Source of the DNA: Allgaiera indica
Lineage (GTDB): Bacteria > Pseudomonadota > Alphaproteobacteria > Rhodobacterales > Rhodobacteraceae
Assembly: GCF_900106675.1 (NCBI RefSeq)
Contig: NZ_FNOB01000026.1
Coordinates: 1-47,171 of the forward strand
Direction of reading: 5' to 3'
Length of the DNA stretch: 47,171 bases
Part shown: positions 43,618 to 47,171 of the stretch, piece by piece
How the letters are laid out: every line of letters starts with the position of its first letter
How positions within the stretch are numbered: position 1 is the first letter of the stretch
Position numbers and translations under genes: made by a program
Notes under the pieces: model-generated
Seen by the model: only the letters and a program-made list of their open reading frames with translations
Database searches by the model: none
Told to the model about the DNA's origin: nothing

Positions 43618-43957
43618 ATGGGTGAAACGCTACAGCCTGTCACGCCCGGTTTCAACCGCTCGCTTCGGATCGAAAGCCGCCCCGATCGGCTCACTGGCGA
43701 CGCCGGCGCGGTTGTGTTGCGCGAGATCCTGGAACGCAGCGGCATCGTGCCGTGGATGGTCGCGCGCCTGAAGGACCCGCGCCGCCAGGAGGACGTCACG
43801 CATGATCTCGCCTCGCTGATCCGCACCGGCGTTCTTCTGGCCGCGCAAGGCTGGCGCGACCATGACGATGCCGACGCGCTGCGCCACGATCCGGCATCCC
43901 GGCTGGCGACCAGTTCCTCGGCGGGTCTGACGCCGCTCGCGGACGGTGGCGGGTTAC
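43618..43957 (+). mobile_element. IS1380-family transposase 5' remnant
   Basis: The first about 113 residues of the chimeric gene match the N-terminal part of IS1380-family transposases: RSLRIESRPDRLTGDAGAVVLREILERSGI, VTHDLASLIRTGVLLAAQGWRDHDDADALRHDPASRLATSSSAGLTPLADGGGL. The usual continuation (ASQPTLSR and the DDE core) is absent. The rest of the IS is not in the window. Confidence 0.75.
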
Positions 43958-44286
43958 GGCGTGCCGAGCGCAAGGCGTGGAACGCCTATCTCGTCTTTTT
44001 GGCGCCTTCGCCGGGCGACTATGGGGAAAACATCATGGTCGGCGGGATCGAGGAAGACCTTGTTGGCACGCGCAAGATCGCGAGGGCCGGCATCGCCGAT
44101 GCAGCGGATGTTCGCGCCGCGCTACTGCCGCTGCTTGCCATTCAGAATGCGCCGCGTCTCGATGCGGTGGACATGCCGGCGGAGATCCGCTTGAGGACGA
44201 CCGAGCTGCCGAGCAAGTTGGTCGATGGCTTCCTGAGCGGCGCGTCGGAAAACACCCTCCTCCAGCTGCTGGAGGAAGGTCAATGA
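43618..44286 (+). CDS. In-frame chimera: IS1380 fragment fused to an ATPase partner (middle-component-like)
   Basis: This 222-aa frame joins an IS1380 transposase N-terminus (residues 1 to about 113) to a second part (about 114-222) beginning RRAERKAWNAYLVFLAPSPGDYGENIMVGGIEEDLVGTRKIARAGI. That second part looks like the C-terminal piece of the small middle component found with SMC-like ATPases in ABC-three-component defence systems; this is recalled from family patterns. The stop overlaps the ATPase start by 4 nt. The fusion would replace the original 5' end and promoter. Whether a working protein is made is unknown. Confidence 0.6.
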   Translation: MGETLQPVTPGFNRSLRIESRPDRLTGDAGAVVLREILERSGIVPWMVARLKDPRRQEDVTHDLASLIRTGVLLAAQGWRDHDDADALRHDPASRLATSSSAGLTPLADGGGLRRAERKAWNAYLVFLAPSPGDYGENIMVGGIEEDLVGTRKIARAGIADAADVRAALLPLLAIQNAPRLDAVDMPAEIRLRTTELPSKLVDGFLSGASENTLLQLLEEGQ

Positions 44287-46301
44287 GGCTCGCCTACGTC
44301 CACGTTTGCGGCTTCCGCGGCTACCAGAAGCCGGTCCGCATCAACTTTTCCGACAGCTTCACGATCATCGACGGCCGCAACGGCGTCGGTAAGAGCACGA
44401 TCTTCGATGCGGTCGAGTTCGCGCTGACCGGCACGATCAGCAAGTATCTCGACGCTAAATCGGGCCGCGAGTCCGTGGCGGACTATCTGTGGTGGTCCGG
44501 CGAAGGCGACGCGCTGGCCGACCGATTTGTCGAAGTCGGCTTTCGCAATGGGGACGGAACCGTTGCAATCCGCCGCACCCCGCTCGACGGCGAGACCATC
44601 GATACCGGCCCGTTGCTGGCCCGGCTGATCGATGCTGCGTTCGCGCCGAAGCTGCCGATGACGCAGCTGTGCAAGTCGACGATCATCCGCGACGAGCATA
44701 TCGCCCGGCTGAGCCTCGACCTGAAGGAGGGTGATCGCTTCGCCTTGCTGCGGGACGCGATCGGCGCCGCCGACTCCGAGGAATGGATCGAGCGGGCGCG
44801 GGCGCTCGCCGCGGCCACCTCGGCCCGCGCCAAGACCATGGCCGGTGAGGCCGAGAAGGCGGGCCAAAGCCTTACCAATGCTATGCGCCAGATCGACCAA
44901 GCGCGGGCCGCACTTCCCGCCGAGTCGCTGGTGAGCCAAGCTGCTGCGCGCCTTCGGGACAGCTTGCGCACGACCGGTTCGCCCGATCAACTCCCAGATA
45001 TTGCGCGCCGGCACATGGCCGTCATTGCGACACGGCTCGACACGTTGGGTCCGCTAGCCCAGCGGTTCAATGAAATCGAACGCCTACGGGCAGCCCTCCC
45101 CGTCCTCGACGAGAGCGTGGAGAATGCGAGTGCCGCTGTGGCCCGAGCGCGGTCCGTTATGGAGGACAGCATCGCCGCTGCGGCCAAGGCACCGATTTCG
45201 ACCGCGCTCAGCGAACAGGCGCGCCAGCTCGAATCCTTGATTAATCTCGGTAGCGGCCTCGGGTTGCGGGACGGCCATTGCCCCTTATGCGAAAGCGAAA
45301 TCAGCCACGATCAATTCAGTCAAGGACTGGAGACCGCTTTGGCCGTTGCCAGACAGCTTGACGCGCAGGCCGTCGAGCAGGCCAAAAAAGAACGGGAGCG
45401 AGACACCGCCAAAGCGGAACTGGCGGCAGCTGAACAATCACAACTAGCGCGCCTTGCCGAGCGTGACGACGCCAAAAGGCAGGTGGTCGATTTCGACGAT
45501 CGTCTTGCGGCGCAATCACTCGAAGGCGCGAGTCTGGCCGACCTAGAGCGGAGGTTGTCGACGCTCGAGACCGAGCGGCAGACGATCTCGGCAGACCTGC
45601 GCCTCATCGACACGATATCGCTCGACCGCGCGATTGCGCGAGCCAACAATGATCAGGAGGTCGCCAAGAATCAGATCGCGCGCGCCGAAGCGTGGCTCGG
45701 CCGGGCGCGGCTAGCAGAGACGCGCGCCAAGGCGATCTACGACGCCGCGCGGCGCTCCGCGGCCGAAACGCTGGACCAGCAACTTGACCGGGTCTTACCG
45801 CTAATGTCCGAGCTCTATAAGCGGCTTCGGCCCCACCCGGTCTGGCGCGACATTGAGTATAACGTTCGCGGCGATGTGCAGCGCTTCCTAAAGCTTCAAG
45901 TCGGCGACGGCGTCAATCCGCAGTTCGTGTTCTCGAGCGGACAACGCCGTGCGACAGGCCTGGCCTTCCTTCTGTCGGTGAACCTTTCAATAACCTGGAG
46001 CCGGTGGCACAGCATCCTGCTTGACGACCCGGTGCAGCACGTCGATGATTTCCGCACCGTTCATCTCGCCGAAGTGCTCGCCCATCTTTGCCAGTCCGGC
46101 CGACAGATTGTCTGCGCGGTCGAGGACAGCGCGCTTGCCGATCTCATGTGTCGCAGGTTGCCTACGTCGGAAGGTGCCCCGGGAAAGCATGTGACGCTCG
46201 GTACCGATCGTGAAGGAGCGCTTGTGGTCGTGCATCAGCGGGAGATCGCACCTTTGAATCGACGCGCGCTGGTACTTCCCGAACACACGCGCAGCGCTTG
46301 A
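44283..46301 (+). CDS. SMC/Rad50-like ATPase, putative defence system component
   Basis: This 672-aa ATPase has Walker A GRNGVGKST (31-39), two coiled coils around a zinc hook CPLC (333-336), an ABC signature-like SSGQRR (551-556) and Walker B SILLDDP (577-583). This split-head layout is shared by Rad50, RecN and many anti-phage ATPases. I used the ATG at 44283, where the protein begins MRLAYVHVCGFRGYQKPVRINF as in RecF/Rad50 proteins, and which overlaps the stop of the partner gene. The nuclease or effector gene expected for a full system is not seen, perhaps lost with the 5' IS event. Confidence 0.88.
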   Translation: MRLAYVHVCGFRGYQKPVRINFSDSFTIIDGRNGVGKSTIFDAVEFALTGTISKYLDAKSGRESVADYLWWSGEGDALADRFVEVGFRNGDGTVAIRRTPLDGETIDTGPLLARLIDAAFAPKLPMTQLCKSTIIRDEHIARLSLDLKEGDRFALLRDAIGAADSEEWIERARALAAATSARAKTMAGEAEKAGQSLTNAMRQIDQARAALPAESLVSQAAARLRDSLRTTGSPDQLPDIARRHMAVIATRLDTLGPLAQRFNEIERLRAALPVLDESVENASAAVARARSVMEDSIAAAAKAPISTALSEQARQLESLINLGSGLGLRDGHCPLCESEISHDQFSQGLETALAVARQLDAQAVEQAKKERERDTAKAELAAAEQSQLARLAERDDAKRQVVDFDDRLAAQSLEGASLADLERRLSTLETERQTISADLRLIDTISLDRAIARANNDQEVAKNQIARAEAWLGRARLAETRAKAIYDAARRSAAETLDQQLDRVLPLMSELYKRLRPHPVWRDIEYNVRGDVQRFLKLQVGDGVNPQFVFSSGQRRATGLAFLLSVNLSITWSRWHSILLDDPVQHVDDFRTVHLAEVLAHLCQSGRQIVCAVEDSALADLMCRRLPTSEGAPGKHVTLGTDREGALVVVHQREIAPLNRRALVLPEHTRSA

Positions 46302-46545
46302 GGACCGGAGCGACAGATTCCGGCGATCAGAGCAGGATTGGCGCGGCCTCTGCCCACGATCTAGCGAATTTCTGGGCTTAGTGGCCACCTCAACGCCACC
46401 TCAACCCGCATACGCGGTTTTGGTGCGGTCTGTGACGATGAAAACAGGTCAATGTCGGGCGGTGTCGAAGTGGAAAGTGCGCGAAATCAAAGGCTTGGCG
46501 TGTAAGTCGTTGAAATGACTAACCTATTGGAATCGCAGGGGTTTC
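46302..46545. other. Right-end non-coding region inside the element
   Basis: This 244-bp stretch between the ATPase gene and the right att copy holds the right arm-type motif (46387-46405) and no gene. It should form half of the attP region in the excised circle. Confidence 0.55.
46387..46405 (+). repeat. Right tandem arm-type motif
   Basis: This is identical to 190-208 over 19 nt and in the same orientation. It lies 141 bp before the right att copy. Confidence 0.6.
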
Positions 46546-46594
46546 GGCTCATAACCTGAAGGTCATAGGTTCAAATCCTATCCCCGCAACCAAA
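46546..46594 (+). repeat. Right attachment-site copy (tRNA-fMet 3' half)
   Basis: This copy spans the anticodon loop to CCA plus two bases. It lacks the 5' half of a tRNA, so it is not a functional gene. The two bases that differ from the left copy (46565 A, 46581 T) pair with each other in the T-stem. Confidence 0.9.
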
Positions 46595-46618
46595 ATTAAT
46601 AAACGATTACAATGCATT

Positions 46619-46640
46619 GGCGCCCCAAGGGGCGCCTTTT
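46619..46640 (+). terminator. Rho-independent terminator downstream of the right att copy
   Basis: GGCGCCCC (46619-46626) pairs with GGGGCGCC (46629-46636) and is followed by four T. This may be the original terminator of tRNA-fMet, displaced by integration, or belong to a second element. Confidence 0.75.
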
Positions 46641-46660
46641 GCATTTGCACCCAACGCAAC

Positions 46661-46680
46661 GGTGCTACGCCGGTGCTACG
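46661..46680 (+). repeat. Tandem arm-type motif in the right flank
   Basis: GGTGCTACG occurs twice with CC between, the same 9-CC-9 design as the arm motifs of the main element but a different word. It starts 67 bp beyond the right att copy; the left motif starts 65 bp beyond the tRNA. Confidence 0.5.
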
Positions 46681-47076
46681 CAGGGAAGCAAACTGGAAGC
46701 AATAAGAGCAACGACAAGCTCGGGCGGGCGCCTCGGAACGGCGGCTTGCACCGCGAAGACCTGGGTTGGGTGTGTCCCTCTGCGCGAGGGACCCGGGCCT
46801 GCGACGCGATAGTGGAGGGCGCCTCGGCTACGTCCAAGACCGTAGAGTGGCTTGGCTGTTCAGCTCCGCGCCGTTCCTCGCGCCTGTGGTGAAGTAGCTA
46901 CCGTTTCTAGCCCCCCCCCATGAGGAGAGAGCTACCCGCTGCGCGGCTTCTCCCGGATCAGGGCGAATGAAGTCGCCGGGGCGGCGGTGCAGATTGACGT
47001 TGGGATGGATCGACCGGCGGCGTGGACGGGGCCACCCGACCGGACCTTCGCACCAGGCACGCAAACGGCAGGCGGC
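46681..47076. other. Right flank without recognised gene
   Basis: No convincing gene is seen. Several GC hairpins occur (for example near 46770-46790, CCCTCTGCGCGAGGG). If a second element is stacked here, this is its left-end non-coding part. Confidence 0.4.
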
Positions 47077-47171
47077 TGACCTGCCCCCGATGAACCGGGC
47101 CATTCAAAAGGAGAGTTTGTTCTCGTAGCGTTCATAGCAGCGAGGAGAACAGACGATGCGCAAATCACGTT
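47077..47171 (+). mobile_element. Start of a probable IS3-type insertion sequence (partial)
   Basis: TGACCTGCCCCC at 47077 resembles the terminal inverted repeat of some IS3-family elements. An ATG at 47155, preceded by GAGGAGA, opens MRKSRF, the usual first residues of IS3-type OrfA. The window ends after six codons, so this is a tentative call. Confidence 0.45.

Noticed and set aside
43977-44282. In-frame upstream extension of the SMC-like ATPase to 774 codons
   Set aside because: The extra part is out of frame with the partner gene it overlaps and is rich in R, G and C; the ATG at 44283 starts a normal RecF/Rad50-like N-terminus and is coupled to the partner stop.
46546-46594. Second functional tRNA-fMet gene
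   Set aside because: The acceptor 5' strand, D-arm and 5' side of the anticodon stem are absent; it is an att remnant.

Overview
The window is high-GC DNA from an alphaproteobacterium, most likely a member of the Rhodobacterales. The evidence is RcGTA-type tail genes, dispersed Rhodobacteraceae-like intergenic repeats, and an initiator tRNA with an A-U/G-C/G-C anticodon stem. Nearly all of it appears to be one integrated element. The left end is a complete tRNA-fMet (47-123). A 49-nt copy of the tRNA 3' half recurs at 46546-46594. Both ends carry the same 19-nt tandem motif, a good candidate for integrase arm sites.

From about 1.1 to 36.1 kb lies a near-complete temperate siphovirus. Its late genes run leftward from about 26.4 kb: terminase small and large subunits, gpW, portal, S49 protease with a nested scaffold, decoration protein, lambda gpE-type capsid, neck proteins, tail terminator, tail tube, frameshifted tail chaperone, tape measure, then a GTA-type tail tip (DUF2460, DUF2163, NlpC/P60, megatron), DUF2793 protein, holin, endolysin and spanins. 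The head is lambda-like and the tail tip GTA-like. Early and regulatory genes lie between 26.5 and 36.1 kb: DUF3489, DUF2971, a ParB-methyltransferase, a VapBC/FitAB-type pair with a coupled small ORF, a replication protein with in-gene iterons, a VRR-NUC nuclease, an AlpA-like regulator, a tyrosine integrase and a conserved hypothetical.

Cargo interrupts the phage. Between the tail terminator and the neck genes (14.7-18.25 kb) sit a FAD monooxygenase, a TetR repressor and a VOC protein behind two TetR-type operators, plus a DUF1992 gene. Between the integrase region and the right att copy (36.6-46.3 kb) sit a TetR-controlled envelope-export module (LolA-like protein, two FtsX-type permeases, ATPase, outer-membrane barrel), a 5'-truncated GST gene, and a two-gene SMC-like ATPase system whose first gene is fused in frame to an IS1380 transposase fragment.

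The right flank (46.6-47.17 kb) seems to begin a second element stacked in the same tRNA site. It has a tandem motif of the same design at the same distance from the tRNA copy, and the window ends at the start of a probable IS3-type transposase gene.

The most notable observations are the covarying T-stem pair between the two tRNA copies, the matching arm motifs, the A AAA AAC frameshift site, the in-gene origin iterons, the three hairpin repeats around the integrase promoter, the GTGGMTTCC repeat cluster, and the IS1380-ATPase-partner chimera. All family assignments come from reading the protein sequences; no database search was run.
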